Shown here one piece after another: positions 1 through 8,651 of a stretch of 48,539 bases of DNA. Origin of the DNA: SAR202 cluster bacterium (GTDB taxonomy: Bacteria; Chloroflexota; Dehalococcoidia; Lucifugimonadales; VGZY01); NCBI GenBank assembly GCA_016872355.1, contig VGZY01000013.1, positions 1 to 48,539 on the forward strand, written 5' to 3'. Numbering within the stretch: the stretch's first letter is position 1; the number at the start of each line of letters is the position of its first letter. The notes under the pieces were generated by a model. That model worked only from the letters and a program-made list of their open reading frames with translations, was not told the origin of the DNA and made no database searches. A program made the position numbers and the translations under genes.

Positions 1-195
1 GACCTTTCTCATCCCCAATCTTCACTCGGTGAGCAGCCAAAACCCGAAGCGCAGGAGTCTCCCACCGGAATTCAACCGAAACCTCGGGCGAGAGGACTCA
101 GTCCCTATCCGGCTAAGTCCACCGCCCATAAGCCAGCTGCAGACCACCCATGGAGACGAACCGTACTGACAAAATCACTGCACCCTAAACACTGA
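1..195 (+). CDS. Probable transposase C-terminal fragment (partial at window start)
   Basis: Frame 1 is open from the window edge to a TGA at 193-195, giving about 64 residues. The composition is rich in Pro, Lys and Arg, and the segment near the end reads PAADHPWRR. A tail with HPWR just before the stop is a pattern I associate with the C-termini of some insertion-sequence transposases. The stop lies inside short direct repeats (165-180 and 191-206), as expected if the gene runs to the end of an element. No catalytic domain is in view, so the family (IS481, IS21 or IS3-like) cannot be decided. It could also be a chance open frame. Confidence 0.45.
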   Translation, partial: DLSHPQSSLGEQPKPEAQESPTGIQPKPRARGLSPYPAKSTAHKPAADHPWRRTVLTKSLHPKH

Positions 196-213
196 CAGAT
201 TCACTGCCCCTTG
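165..213. repeat. Tandem degenerate repeats, possible insertion-sequence end
   Basis: Two copies of a 16-base unit, ACTGACAAAATCACTG (165-180) and ACTGACAGATTCACTG (191-206), differ at two positions and are followed by a third partial TTGACAG at 211-217. Repeated terminal binding sites of this kind occur at the ends of several insertion-sequence families. The position at the end of the probable transposase frame supports that reading, but the element boundary is not established. Confidence 0.4.
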
Positions 214-231
214 ACAGTTTAACGGCAGGGC

Positions 232-645
232 TCAACCGGGAAGATTTTCCAGATCATCCAGGTCCTTGAATCTACCGGCTGCCCGCTTGTTGGCCCTCAG
301 GCTTTCCAAGTCGATGATATTAGTGCGGACGCCGTCAAGTTCCGTCACAACTCGCTTCCCGTAGCACGCCCTGAACTCCACTCCGGAAATGCTTGTCAAT
401 ACCTCAAGCCTGACCGGAGGGACTCCCATTCTGAGGATATGCGATTCACGAATCAGAAGACCAGGGGTTAACTGGGGCATGTCAAACCCAAAGGCACGGA
501 GGGCTTCAACGGTCCGTTCCGCGTTGTCAGGGCTCGCAGCGACCCAGACGTCAAGGTCGGCAGTCGCCCTGGGATACCCGTGGTACGCGACCGCGTACCC
601 GCCGACAATCAGATACTCAACCTTGTGGGTGTTCAACAACCTCAA
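232..645 (-). CDS. MNT-type nucleotidyltransferase (DUF6036-like)
   Basis: This 137-residue protein has the nucleotidyltransferase-fold signature near its N-terminus: GG at residues 15-16, an invariant-looking HG at 22-23, and a DLD metal-binding pair at 30-32 preceded by R26/T28. A third acidic residue is probably in the RLEVL stretch. Such minimal nucleotidyltransferases transfer an NMP to unknown targets, and some act as antitoxins or toxins. The gene overlaps by 29 bases the end of a small upstream gene on the same strand, so the two are translationally coupled. The family call is firm, the biological role is not known. Confidence 0.8.
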   Translation of the reverse strand: MRLLNTHKVEYLIVGGYAVAYHGYPRATADLDVWVAASPDNAERTVEALRAFGFDMPQLTPGLLIRESHILRMGVPPVRLEVLTSISGVEFRACYGKRVVTELDGVRTNIIDLESLRANKRAAGRFKDLDDLENLPG

Positions 646-829
646 GAACTCTTAGAAGTCTGGGGCCAGGCGGATGGTACCCATAGTTAATTTGTCGCAA
701 GGTTTCGAGCGCGGTGAGGCGCTCCTCAGGGGTTATTGACCACCAGTATTCGCGGTCATCCGGCGGGTCGACCAGGCGGGCGACCTTCATAGACCGACGG
801 TCCAGTCGCATAGTCTCAAGTTCTTCCAT
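617..829 (-). CDS. Small conserved partner protein of the nucleotidyltransferase
   Basis: This 70-residue acidic/basic mixed protein contains a WWSITPEERLTALETLRQ stretch. A short protein with a W-x(3)-PEERL-x(2)-LE-x-LR core is frequently found directly upstream of this class of nucleotidyltransferase, in the same order and overlap. I infer the two act as a pair, possibly toxin-antitoxin-like, but no function is demonstrated. An alternative start at 811 (MRLDRR) exists. Neither start has a strong ribosome binding site. Confidence 0.6.
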   Translation of the reverse strand: MEELETMRLDRRSMKVARLVDPPDDREYWWSITPEERLTALETLRQINYGYHPPGPRLLRVLEVVEHPQG

Positions 830-897
830 GTCCGTATGCTAACATATGGCCCATGTCTTCGCAGCAGGACTGGAACGTCCAGGTCAGAAATTGCCTA

Positions 898-926
898 TTG
901 ACGGCGGTTAGAGCGGTGGCTATAAT
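898..926 (+). promoter_or_regulatory. Sigma-70 promoter of the 5S rRNA gene
   Basis: A -35 TTGACG (898-903), an exact 17-base spacer and a perfect -10 TATAAT (921-926) point to a start near 933, about 58 bases before the 5S gene. The leader contains a 5-bp hairpin closed by a GAAA tetraloop at 961-974. This is one of the best promoter matches in the window and shows the 5S is transcribed on its own. Confidence 0.75.
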
Positions 927-990
927 AACGAAGCTGTCGCAAGATACGGCCACGGCAACCGCAGCGAAAGCTGCCTTACCAACGTAAAAA

Positions 991-1111
991 CCCCCTGGTA
1001 GTTTGAGCGAAGTGGTCCCACCCGTTCCCATCCCGAACACGGAAGTGAAACGCTTCAGCGCCGACGATACTGCATGCGCAAGTATGTGGGAAAATAAGTC
1101 ACCGCCAGGGG
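991..1111 (+). rRNA. rrf: 5S ribosomal RNA
   Basis: The interval has the conserved 5S core (GTCCCACCCGTTCCCATCCCGAACACGGAAGTGAAAC type block at about 1015-1051, ending before the CGCCGACGATACTGC segment) and a terminal helix formed by CCCCTGG (992-998) with CCAGGGG (1105-1111). Length is about 120 bases, normal for 5S. No 23S gene lies upstream: the preceding 160 bases are leader and promoter, and before that is an oppositely oriented protein-gene pair. Confidence 0.93.
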
Positions 1112-1124
1112 TTTTTTTGTTTTT
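1105..1124 (+). terminator. Terminator formed by the 3' end of 5S and a T-tract
   Basis: The terminal helix of the 5S RNA is followed immediately by TTTTTTTGTTTTT (1112-1124), so the closing stem of the RNA itself precedes a T-run and can serve as an intrinsic terminator. No downstream RNA gene follows. Confidence 0.65.
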
Positions 1125-1488
1125 ATCCCACCGGCGTCCTTTTTCCCCTTCGTAACATGGCCGCTCGTTCCATTTCCCATTTCTCCACGATCGTCACCCG
1201 TCACCGCCTGGGTCAATGCCTTTGTCGGTTACGAATTCCGCAAGTCCACGCGCAGCTTGCAGCCAGAATCATTCGCCTTCCCCTTGGTACACCATAGGCA
1301 CGCGAGGTAGCGCGCCCCATCTCTCGCGATTTATAGGTATAAACAGCTTTTTTTGGTACACCCCCTGTGTTACAATTAACTTGGCTTCGTAAGGGGCGCC
1401 AGCCCCGCTAACGTCCAGGCTACCGAAGCCGTTTCCCACTTCCTCTTTTGTTCCCGATAGCGTAAGCAGATACCGTACATTTCTAAAC
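1125..1488. other. Non-coding stretch with a nested stem-loop upstream of rpsA
   Basis: No convincing gene is visible on either strand. A nested structure occurs at 1383-1430: outer arms GGCTTCG (1383-1389) and CGAAGCC (1424-1430), inner arms GGGGC (1393-1397) and GCCCC (1402-1406). A 10-base direct repeat TTGGTACACC occurs near 1286 and 1353. The structure lies upstream of the likely rpsA promoter, so it is outside the mRNA leader unless an upstream promoter is used. Confidence 0.4.
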
Positions 1489-1518
1489 TTTACACCCTCG
1501 CATCTGCATACCTATAAT
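1489..1518 (+). promoter_or_regulatory. Sigma-70 promoter of rpsA
   Basis: TTTACA at 1489-1494 (one mismatch to TTGACA), an 18-base spacer and TATAAT at 1513-1518 place the start near 1525, giving a short leader of about 35 bases before the GTG start of the S1 gene. Confidence 0.6.
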
Positions 1519-1559
1519 TGAAAAAGCCAGGACTACATCTTTAAGGGCGGTAACGGAAC

Positions 1560-2693
1560 GTGAGTTCAATTCAGCAGGATGCCGGCAGCACGCAGGACAT
1601 GGGGGAACTGCTCGACTCCTTTGAGCCCATGAAGCCACTTCGCTGGGGCGAGGTGATCCAGGGAATCGTTATGCGCTCGGACGCCGACGGCGTGCTCGTA
1701 AACATCGGGCACAAGGCCGAAGGCATAGTCCCGGCCGCAGAGATGCGGACTCTCGACAGGGCCGCCCTCGAGAAGATCAAAGTAGGCGATGAAATCCTCG
1801 CGATGGTCATAAAGGGCGAGTCAGCAGAGGGTGCAGCTATCCTCTCGATCGACAAAGCCCTGGGCGAGCTCGGCTGGCGCACGCTTGAAAAGTCCGTTGA
1901 CAGCGGCGTTGTCCTGAAAGGGAAAATCATTGGATTTAACCGGGGCGGCGCTATAGTAGAGGTGGAGGGCGTTCAGGGGTTTGTACCCATGTCCCAGATC
2001 ATAAGCGTCTCGCGAGAGCACTTCAAGGACAAGCCTGAGGGCGCGCCGGATACCACGTCATCCGAGATCGGCAAAGACCTGTCCCTCAAAGTCCTCGAAG
2101 TGAACCGGAGCCGCAACCGAGCCATCCTTTCCGAGCGGCAGGCGGTCCAGGAGCGCAGGGAAGAGAAGAAGGCCAAGCTGATACAGGACCTGGCCGAGGG
2201 CCAGGTGAGGAAGGGGCGGGTCACCGGCATCAGCTCCTTCGGCGCTTTCGTTGATCTGGGCGGCGCGGACGGGCTCATCCATATCTCCGAGCTCTCATGG
2301 AATACGGTGAGCGCACCGGACCAGGTAGTAAAGGTAGGGCAGGAGCTTGAGGTGTACGTCTTGAGGGTGGACCCGGACAACAAGAAGATCGCCCTGAGCC
2401 TCAAGCGACTGCAGCCAGAGCCGTGGGAGACGATTACCCAGCGGTACAACGTCGGCGATGTTGTGGACGCGGTTATCACCAAACTGACTGACTTCGGCGC
2501 GTTTGCCAGGGTGGAGGGCTCTGTAGAGGGGCTTGTCCACATCTCCGAGTTGACGCAGAAGATGATCAGCCATCCGCGGGAGGTTGTGGGGGAGGGAGAC
2601 AATGTGAGGCTGAAGATCCTTCGCATTGAGCCGGAGAGGCGCCGACTCGGGCTCAGCTTGAAGCAGGCGGTCGAGGAGCAGGGCCAGGTGTAA
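1560..2693 (+). CDS. rpsA: 30S ribosomal protein S1 (four S1 domains)
   Basis: This 377-residue protein is built of four OB-fold S1 RNA-binding repeats at roughly 29-98, 118-195, 213-283 and 297-370. Repeats three and four carry the typical FGAFVDLGG-x-DGLIHISELS and FGAFARVEG...GLVHISELT pattern, and the first two are more divergent. S1 helps the 30S subunit bind mRNA. The length matches the four-repeat S1 proteins of many Gram-positive and Chloroflexota lineages rather than the six-repeat proteobacterial form. It starts with GTG, with a weak GGGCGG ribosome site. clpC follows 53 bases downstream on the same strand. Confidence 0.9.
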   Translation: MSSIQQDAGSTQDMGELLDSFEPMKPLRWGEVIQGIVMRSDADGVLVNIGHKAEGIVPAAEMRTLDRAALEKIKVGDEILAMVIKGESAEGAAILSIDKALGELGWRTLEKSVDSGVVLKGKIIGFNRGGAIVEVEGVQGFVPMSQIISVSREHFKDKPEGAPDTTSSEIGKDLSLKVLEVNRSRNRAILSERQAVQERREEKKAKLIQDLAEGQVRKGRVTGISSFGAFVDLGGADGLIHISELSWNTVSAPDQVVKVGQELEVYVLRVDPDNKKIALSLKRLQPEPWETITQRYNVGDVVDAVITKLTDFGAFARVEGSVEGLVHISELTQKMISHPREVVGEGDNVRLKILRIEPERRRLGLSLKQAVEEQGQV

Positions 2694-2746
2694 GGTCCCA
2701 GCCGCTTCGGCAGGAAATTCGCACACTCCGTGCAGGAGATCACCAA

Positions 2747-5221
2747 ATGACAAGCAGGTTTGAAAAGTTTTCCGAGAGGGCTCGCCGGGTCCTGTCTCTG
2801 GCCCAGGAAGAAGCCCAGCGGTTCAACCATAACTATATTGGAACGGAGCACATCCTGCTCGGGCTGGTCCGGGAGTCAGACGGCGTTGCCGCCAAGGTCC
2901 TCTCCAACCTCGGAGTAGAGCTCAACAAGGTCCGGTCCGCCGTCGAATTCATCATCGGCAGGGGTGAGCGCAGCACTTCCGGCGAGATCGGCCTCACGCC
3001 GCGCGCAAAGAAGGTGATCGAGCTGGCAGTGGATGAAGCCCGCAGGCTCAACCACCACTACATCGGCACAGAGCACCTCCTGATCGGCCTCATGCGCGAG
3101 GGCGAAGGCGTCGCGGCAGGCGTCCTGGAAAGCCTCGGCATCAACCTGGACAAGGTCCGCGCCGAGACCAGCCGTATCCTCACGCAGACCTTCCAGCACT
3201 CCCAGGGCGGCACGGCATCAAAGCCCGCCACCCGCACCCCTACGCTCGACCAGCTCGGCATCGACCTTACGGCCGCCGCGCGCGCCGGCAAGCTTGACCC
3301 TACGGTCGGTCGCGAAAAGGAGATCCAGCGCGTCACGCAGATCCTCAGCCGCCGCACCAAGAACAACCCCGTCCTCGTCGGCGAGCCGGGCGTCGGCAAG
3401 ACCGCCATCGTCGAAGCTCTGGCACAGCAGATAGCCTCCAACGAAGTCCCGTCCACTCTCCAGGGCAAGCGACTGGTGACTCTGGACATGGGCGCGCTCG
3501 TCGCCGGCACCAAGTACCGCGGCGAGTTCGAAGAGCGCCTCAAGAAGGTCATAGAAGAGATCAAGGCCTCCGAGAACTGCGTCCTCTTTATCGATGAGAT
3601 CCATACCATGGTCGGCGCCGGCGCTGCTGAGGGCGCCGTGGACGCCGCCAATATCCTGAAGCCCTCCCTCGCCCGCGGCGAGCTGCAGTGCGTAGGCGCC
3701 ACGACGCTCGACGATTACCGCAAGTATGTAGAGCGCGACCCGGCCCTGGAGCGCAGGTTCCAGCCGGTGACCGTCGAGGAGCCGACCGTCGACATGACGA
3801 TTGAGATCCTCAAGGGCATTCGCTCCCGGTACGAGGAGCACCACCAACTTGAGATCACCGACGACGCTCTCCGCGCCGCCGCAACCCTGGCCGCCCGGTA
3901 CATCCCGGACCGGTTCATGCCGGACAAGGCAATTGACCTGGTTGACGAGGCTGCATCGCGCGTCCGCATCAACTACAGCACCGCGCCGCTGACGCTCAAA
4001 GAGACTTCCAAGGCGCTGAACACGGTGCGGACGGAGAAGGACGAGGCGATCTCGTCCCGCCAGTACGAGTACGCCGCCGAGCTCCGCGACCGCGAGACAC
4101 AGCTCGCCGAGAAGCTCATGGGCCTTGAGAAGGCATGGCAGGAGGAGCGCGGGAAGGACAAGCCGAAGGTCTCCGAGAAGGACATTGAAGAGGTTGTCTC
4201 GATGTGGACGGGCATCCCTGTGACCCGCCTGTCCGCCAGCGAGATGGAGCGCCTGAAGAATATGGAAGAGGAGCTCCACAGGCACGTCGTCGGCCAGGAG
4301 GAGGCGGTCACGATCGTCTCCAAGGCCACCCGCCGCGCTCGCGCCGGCCTCAAGAATCCCAAGCGCCCCACGGGTGTGTTCATCTTCGCCGGCCCTACAG
4401 GCGTGGGCAAGACGCACCTGGTGCAGAAGCTGGCGCAATTCCTCTTCGGCACCGAGGACGCCGTCATCCGCGTCGACATGTCGGAGTTCATGGAGCGCCA
4501 CGCCGTCGCGAGGCTTGTCGGCGCGCCTCCGGGCTACGTTGGCTACGATGAGGGCGGCCAGCTCACAGAGGCCGTCCGCCGCAAGTCCTACTGCGTCATC
4601 CTGCTGGACGAGATCGAGAAGGCCCACCCTGAGGTCTTCAACATCCTGCTCCAGATATTCGATGACGGCCACCTGACCGATTCGCGTGGCCGGAAGGTGG
4701 ACTTCCGCAACACGCTGATCGTCATGACGAGCAACATCGGCTCGGACCTGATCCGCCAGGACAAGTCGCTCGGCTTCAATACGAAGGTCGGCGACGAGGG
4801 CAAGAGCAAGGCCGATTACGAGCGCATGAAGGGCAACGTGCTGGATGAGATCAAGCGCTTCTTCCGCCCGGAGTTCCTGAACAGGATCGACGGCACGGTC
4901 GTATTCCACCCGCTGACCCGCGACCAGGTCCACAAGATCGTGGACATCGAGACGAAGAAGGTGGCCTTCAACCTGGTGGAGAAGGGCATCTCGCTGGAGA
5001 TAACCGACGCCGCCAAGGCGTGGATCGCAAACAAGGGCTACGATCCCCTGTTCGGCGCGAGGCCGCTGCGCCGCGTCATCCAGGACGAGGTTGAGGACCG
5101 GCTGTCCGACGCTCTCCTGGACGGCAGGTTCAAGACCGGGGACACCGCGCTCATCGATATCGAGAACGAGGTCCTCACCGTCAAGGCGAAGGCCCGCACG
5201 GAGCCTGTTGCCTCCAACTGA
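2747..5221 (+). CDS. clpC: ATP-dependent Clp protease ATP-binding subunit ClpC
   Basis: This 824-residue Hsp100 unfoldase feeds substrates to ClpP. It has two Clp-N repeats (residues about 1-145), a first AAA+ module with Walker A GEPGVGKT near 212 and Walker B LFIDEIH, a central UVR-type coiled segment (about 425-465), and a second AAA+ module with Walker A GPTGVGKT near 549, then the C-terminal D2-small domain. The UVR segment marks ClpC rather than ClpA or ClpB. AGGAG lies 8 bases before the ATG. No ctsR or mcsAB genes are adjacent, unlike Firmicutes. clpP is not in the window. Confidence 0.95.
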   Translation: MTSRFEKFSERARRVLSLAQEEAQRFNHNYIGTEHILLGLVRESDGVAAKVLSNLGVELNKVRSAVEFIIGRGERSTSGEIGLTPRAKKVIELAVDEARRLNHHYIGTEHLLIGLMREGEGVAAGVLESLGINLDKVRAETSRILTQTFQHSQGGTASKPATRTPTLDQLGIDLTAAARAGKLDPTVGREKEIQRVTQILSRRTKNNPVLVGEPGVGKTAIVEALAQQIASNEVPSTLQGKRLVTLDMGALVAGTKYRGEFEERLKKVIEEIKASENCVLFIDEIHTMVGAGAAEGAVDAANILKPSLARGELQCVGATTLDDYRKYVERDPALERRFQPVTVEEPTVDMTIEILKGIRSRYEEHHQLEITDDALRAAATLAARYIPDRFMPDKAIDLVDEAASRVRINYSTAPLTLKETSKALNTVRTEKDEAISSRQYEYAAELRDRETQLAEKLMGLEKAWQEERGKDKPKVSEKDIEEVVSMWTGIPVTRLSASEMERLKNMEEELHRHVVGQEEAVTIVSKATRRARAGLKNPKRPTGVFIFAGPTGVGKTHLVQKLAQFLFGTEDAVIRVDMSEFMERHAVARLVGAPPGYVGYDEGGQLTEAVRRKSYCVILLDEIEKAHPEVFNILLQIFDDGHLTDSRGRKVDFRNTLIVMTSNIGSDLIRQDKSLGFNTKVGDEGKSKADYERMKGNVLDEIKRFFRPEFLNRIDGTVVFHPLTRDQVHKIVDIETKKVAFNLVEKGISLEITDAAKAWIANKGYDPLFGARPLRRVIQDEVEDRLSDALLDGRFKTGDTALIDIENEVLTVKAKARTEPVASN

Positions 5222-5244
5222 GGTAACCGTAGATTGATGATGGG

Positions 5245-5285
5245 AGGGCCCGGGCCGTACGCAACGGCCCGGGCCCTCTGCTTTT
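5245..5285 (+). terminator. Intrinsic terminator after clpC
   Basis: A perfect 14-bp stem (arms 5245-5258 and 5264-5277, loop ACGCA) is followed by CTGCTTTT. It lies 24 bases after the clpC stop and ends the rpsA/clpC transcript. Confidence 0.85.
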
Positions 5286-5333
5286 GATAGAATGTGGCGG
5301 CAAATACGTTTTCCGCAGAGCAGGAGCAGGGCT

Positions 5334-6236
5334 ATGGAGCAGGAACGGATAGTCTATCTGAACGGCAAGATGGTGCCTGACAGCCAGGCGCTTGTCTCAA
5401 TTGAAGACCGCGGGTTCCTTCTGGGCGACGGCTGCTTTGACACAACCCGCACATTCAACCACAAGATATTCAAGCTGAGCGAGCACCTCGACAGGTGGTT
5501 CGACTCCCTCCAGTATCTCCGCATAGATATAGGAATGGACAAGGCGAAGGTCGCCGACCTGACGATGCAGGTGCTCGAGGCTAACCTGCCGATGATCGGC
5601 AAAGAGGACGACCTCTGGGTTACCCAGAAGGCCACCCGCGGTCTGCGCGGCGTGACGGAGAAGCCGAAGCCGACCGTGATCATAGAAACGCGCGCCATCC
5701 CCTTCAAGTCGCGCGGTCACTACTACAGCGAAGGCATCCCGCTGATCGTGGCCTCCGTGCGCCGAACGCCCCCGGAGTCGCTCAGCCCAAGGGTGAAGTC
5801 GCACAACTACCTCAACCTGATCATGGCAGACCTTGAGGTCAAGTCCCGCGATCCCAATGCGTGGGCAATTACGCTTGACGTCAACGGCAACCTCGCGGAG
5901 GGAGACGGCAGCAACATCTTCGTCGTCAAGAACGGAGCGGTCTTCACGCCGCGCACGAATTTCGTTCTGGGCGGCATCAGCAGGCAGACGACCATCGAGC
6001 TTGCCCACGAGATCGGCATAGAGATGGTGGAGAAGGACATCGACCTGTTCGATGCCTATACGGCGGACGAGATGTTCGTCACGGCGACCAGTATCTGCAT
6101 CTGCCCGGTGTCCAGCATCAACGGCGCGAAGATCGCCTCCGGCAAGGTGCCTGGCCCCATCACGTCCCGCCTCCTGGAGGCGTACAGCGGACTCGTGGGC
6201 AAGGACATCGTCCGCCAGTTCACCCGCGAGCTCTAA
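5334..6236 (+). CDS. Class IV PLP-dependent aminotransferase (branched-chain/D-amino-acid type)
   Basis: This 300-residue fold-type IV enzyme has the N-terminal VYLNGKMVP and IEDRGFLLGDGCFDTTR motifs, the PLP lysine K155 in VKSHNYLN, and the cofactor-binding segment EGDGSNIFVV. Members are IlvE, D-alanine aminotransferase or aminodeoxychorismate lyase; the sequence does not decide between them, although the length and LGDGCFDTTR favour the IlvE/D-amino-acid group. A longer frame begins at 5292, but the ATG at 5334 has an AGGAG-like site and matches the usual family N-terminus. A phosphotriesterase-like gene follows 22 bases later. Confidence 0.85.
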   Translation: MEQERIVYLNGKMVPDSQALVSIEDRGFLLGDGCFDTTRTFNHKIFKLSEHLDRWFDSLQYLRIDIGMDKAKVADLTMQVLEANLPMIGKEDDLWVTQKATRGLRGVTEKPKPTVIIETRAIPFKSRGHYYSEGIPLIVASVRRTPPESLSPRVKSHNYLNLIMADLEVKSRDPNAWAITLDVNGNLAEGDGSNIFVVKNGAVFTPRTNFVLGGISRQTTIELAHEIGIEMVEKDIDLFDAYTADEMFVTATSICICPVSSINGAKIASGKVPGPITSRLLEAYSGLVGKDIVRQFTREL

Positions 6237-6258
6237 CAACGGAATCGAAGGAAGCGTA

Positions 6259-7206
6259 ATGCCAACCGTAATGACCGTAAACGGCCCTGTAGACTCGTCG
6301 AAGCTCGGATTCACCCTCATCCACGAGCACATATTCCTCGACCTTCGGATCGACGTATGGCTCAGCGACAGGATGCTCAATGTGCCGGAAACCGCGTTCT
6401 CCGAGCTGATGCTCTTCAAGAACGCCGGCGGCGTTACGCTCGTGGACCAGACTCCCGGTGGGCTGCGCGGCAACAAAAACCGCATACTTCCTATCAAGCA
6501 CCCGCTCGCCATCCGGGAGATGGCGCGCCGCACCGGGCTGAACATCGTCCTCGGCTGCGGCTGGTACCGCGAGCCGTATTACGAGCCGTACCTGCACCGC
6601 GCGAAGACCGACGAGATCGCCGAGGAGATTGTGCGCGACGTTACGGTCGGCATCGAGGGGACGGACGTGAAGGCCGGGATCATCGGGGAGATCGGCGCTC
6701 ACAGCAACTTCGTGTCCGCGGTGGAGGAGCGCGTCCTTCGCGCAGCCGCCAGGGCGCAGAAGCAAACGGGAGTGTCGCTCTCAACGCACCAGTCGGAGGG
6801 CGACATCGCCTTCGACCAGCTGGATATCCTGGAGCACGAGGGCGTGGACCTGCGCCGCGTAATCTGTAGCCACATCGCCAGCGGCCCCAGCCACGAGTAC
6901 GCCGTCGCGGTCGCAAAACGCGGCCCCTTCGTTTCTATTGAGGGCATCGGGAGCTTCCGACCGGCCTACCAGGAGAACGTCATCCGACGCATCCTGCACA
7001 TAATCGAGAAGGGCTACATCGACCAGCTTCTCCTGTCGCACGATGTGTGCGTCCAGCCCATGTACACCGTCAACGGCGGCGGAGGCTATGCCTATATCTC
7101 AACGCAGTGGCTGCCGCTCCTGAAGCAGCGCGGCCTAAGCGACGAGCAGCTCCACAGGATAATGGTAGAGAACCCGCGCAGGGCGCTCACAGGGGAGCGG
7201 GTGTAG
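6259..7206 (+). CDS. Phosphotriesterase-family amidohydrolase
   Basis: This 315-residue TIM-barrel metal hydrolase has metal ligands H22 and H24 in IHEHIF, a bridging acidic residue in GIIGEIGAHS, further histidines in STHQSEGD and VICSHIAS, and an aspartate in LLSHDVC. The bridging position is Glu (GEIG) rather than the carboxylated lysine of the classical phosphotriesterase, as in the PHP/lactonase-like branch. The real substrate could be a lactone, ester or phosphoester. The ATG at 6259 has GAAGGAAG upstream; the open frame extends further upstream, but that part overlaps the aminotransferase gene. It ends 17 bases before radA. Confidence 0.82.
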   Translation: MPTVMTVNGPVDSSKLGFTLIHEHIFLDLRIDVWLSDRMLNVPETAFSELMLFKNAGGVTLVDQTPGGLRGNKNRILPIKHPLAIREMARRTGLNIVLGCGWYREPYYEPYLHRAKTDEIAEEIVRDVTVGIEGTDVKAGIIGEIGAHSNFVSAVEERVLRAAARAQKQTGVSLSTHQSEGDIAFDQLDILEHEGVDLRRVICSHIASGPSHEYAVAVAKRGPFVSIEGIGSFRPAYQENVIRRILHIIEKGYIDQLLLSHDVCVQPMYTVNGGGGYAYISTQWLPLLKQRGLSDEQLHRIMVENPRRALTGERV

Positions 7207-7223
7207 GAAGAGGGCAGGGACAG

Positions 7224-8612
7224 ATGGCGAAACGGTCCGAAAAGACACAATTCATGTGTGAGAGCTGCGGCGCAGATAGCCCGAAGTGGTCGGGCCAGTG
7301 CCCGGGCTGCGGCCAGTGGAATACCATGGTGGAGTTTCGCCCGGGCGCCGCGCGGCCGTCTGGGCGCGGCGGCGCCAGGGCGTCCGCTTCCGCCGTGCCG
7401 GCGCAAGAGCTGTCTGAAGTCTCCGTTGAGCGCGTTCTCAGGATGGATGTCGCCTCGGACGAGGTGAACCGCGTCCTGGGCGGCGGCCTTGTGCCGGGCT
7501 CGCTTGTCGTCATAGCCGGCGACCCCGGCATCGGCAAGTCGACCCTCCTGCTCCGTATCGCCGCGGAGATCGCGTCACGGCAGGGCAAGGCGCTCTACGT
7601 CACCGGCGAGGAGTCGATGGCGCAGGTGAAAATGCGGGCCGACCGCCTGGGCATCAAGGGCAACGGCCTCATTCTCCTGCAGACGACGCTCCTGAACGAC
7701 GTGATCTCCCATCTGGAGCAGGTCCGGCCCGCGGCGGCCGTCGTGGACTCCATCCAGACGATGTTCGACGATGGCCTCACATCGCCTGCGGGGAGCGTGG
7801 CGCAGATACGCGAGTGCACGCGTATCCTGATGGAGTGGGCGAAGGTGCACGACGTCCCGCTCATCCTCACCGGCCACGTAACCAAGGGCGGCGAGATCGC
7901 CGGACCCAAGGTCCTTGAGCACATGGTAGACGTGGTCCTTTACCTCGAAGGCGACCCGGTAAGCTCGTGGCGTTTGCTGCGTGCCGTGAAGAACCGCTTC
8001 GGCTCGACGAACGAGGTGGGCGTGTTTGAAATGGCCGAGCGCGGCCTGATAGAGGTCTCGGACCCATCCAGCGCGTTCCTTGCCGAGCACCGCGAGGGTG
8101 CCGTGGGCTCGGCCATCGTGCCCGTGATGGAGGGCAGCAGGCCGATGCTCGTCGAGGTGCAGGCCCTGACGAGTCCATCGGTGCAGCCGATACCCAGGCG
8201 TGTGGCGACGGGAATCGATCTCAACAGGCTGCTCCTCGTTTGCGCGGTCTTGAGCCGGCGCGTCGGCGTATCGCTCGCCACGCAGGACGTCATCGTGAAC
8301 GTCGCGGGCGGCCTGCGGATTTCAGAGCCCGCGGCAGACCTGGCCGTCGCGCTGGCCATAGCGTCCAGCGTGAAGAATGTGCCGGTCTCGTCCGGTACCA
8401 TAGCAATTGGAGAGATCGGCCTGAGCGGGGAGGTCCGCCGCGTGCCGCACCTGCAGCGTCGCATCTCTGAGGCCGCGCGCCTTGGACTCCGAAAGTGCAT
8501 CGTCCCCGCAGGGGGAGAGATGGGCGCGGACAGGGCCGTAGTGGACGGCACGCCCGTCGAGACCCTCGTCCACGCTCTCTCCCTTGCCCTGCCCAGAGGC
8601 AGAGAATCGTAG
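7224..8612 (+). CDS. radA: DNA repair protein RadA
   Basis: This 462-residue protein processes branched recombination intermediates. It has a C4 zinc finger (C12, C15, C26, C29), a RecA-like ATPase core with Walker A GDPGIGKST at 99-107, the RadA-specific KNRFGS motif at 256-261, and a C-terminal Lon-protease-like domain from about 300. The ATG at 7224 fits the family start and has an AGGG-type site. In Firmicutes radA follows clpC; here two metabolic genes lie between them. Confidence 0.95.
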   Translation: MAKRSEKTQFMCESCGADSPKWSGQCPGCGQWNTMVEFRPGAARPSGRGGARASASAVPAQELSEVSVERVLRMDVASDEVNRVLGGGLVPGSLVVIAGDPGIGKSTLLLRIAAEIASRQGKALYVTGEESMAQVKMRADRLGIKGNGLILLQTTLLNDVISHLEQVRPAAAVVDSIQTMFDDGLTSPAGSVAQIRECTRILMEWAKVHDVPLILTGHVTKGGEIAGPKVLEHMVDVVLYLEGDPVSSWRLLRAVKNRFGSTNEVGVFEMAERGLIEVSDPSSAFLAEHREGAVGSAIVPVMEGSRPMLVEVQALTSPSVQPIPRRVATGIDLNRLLLVCAVLSRRVGVSLATQDVIVNVAGGLRISEPAADLAVALAIASSVKNVPVSSGTIAIGEIGLSGEVRRVPHLQRRISEAARLGLRKCIVPAGGEMGADRAVVDGTPVETLVHALSLALPRGRES

Positions 8613-8651
8613 CGCCGGGCGGTCCCAAGATTTCTCCCAGAGGTTACACAA

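Noticed and set aside
3218-4933. Long minus-strand open frame (571 codons) across clpC
   Set aside because: It is the antisense of a clear ClpC gene in high-GC DNA, has low-complexity Leu/Asp/Ala composition and no domain.
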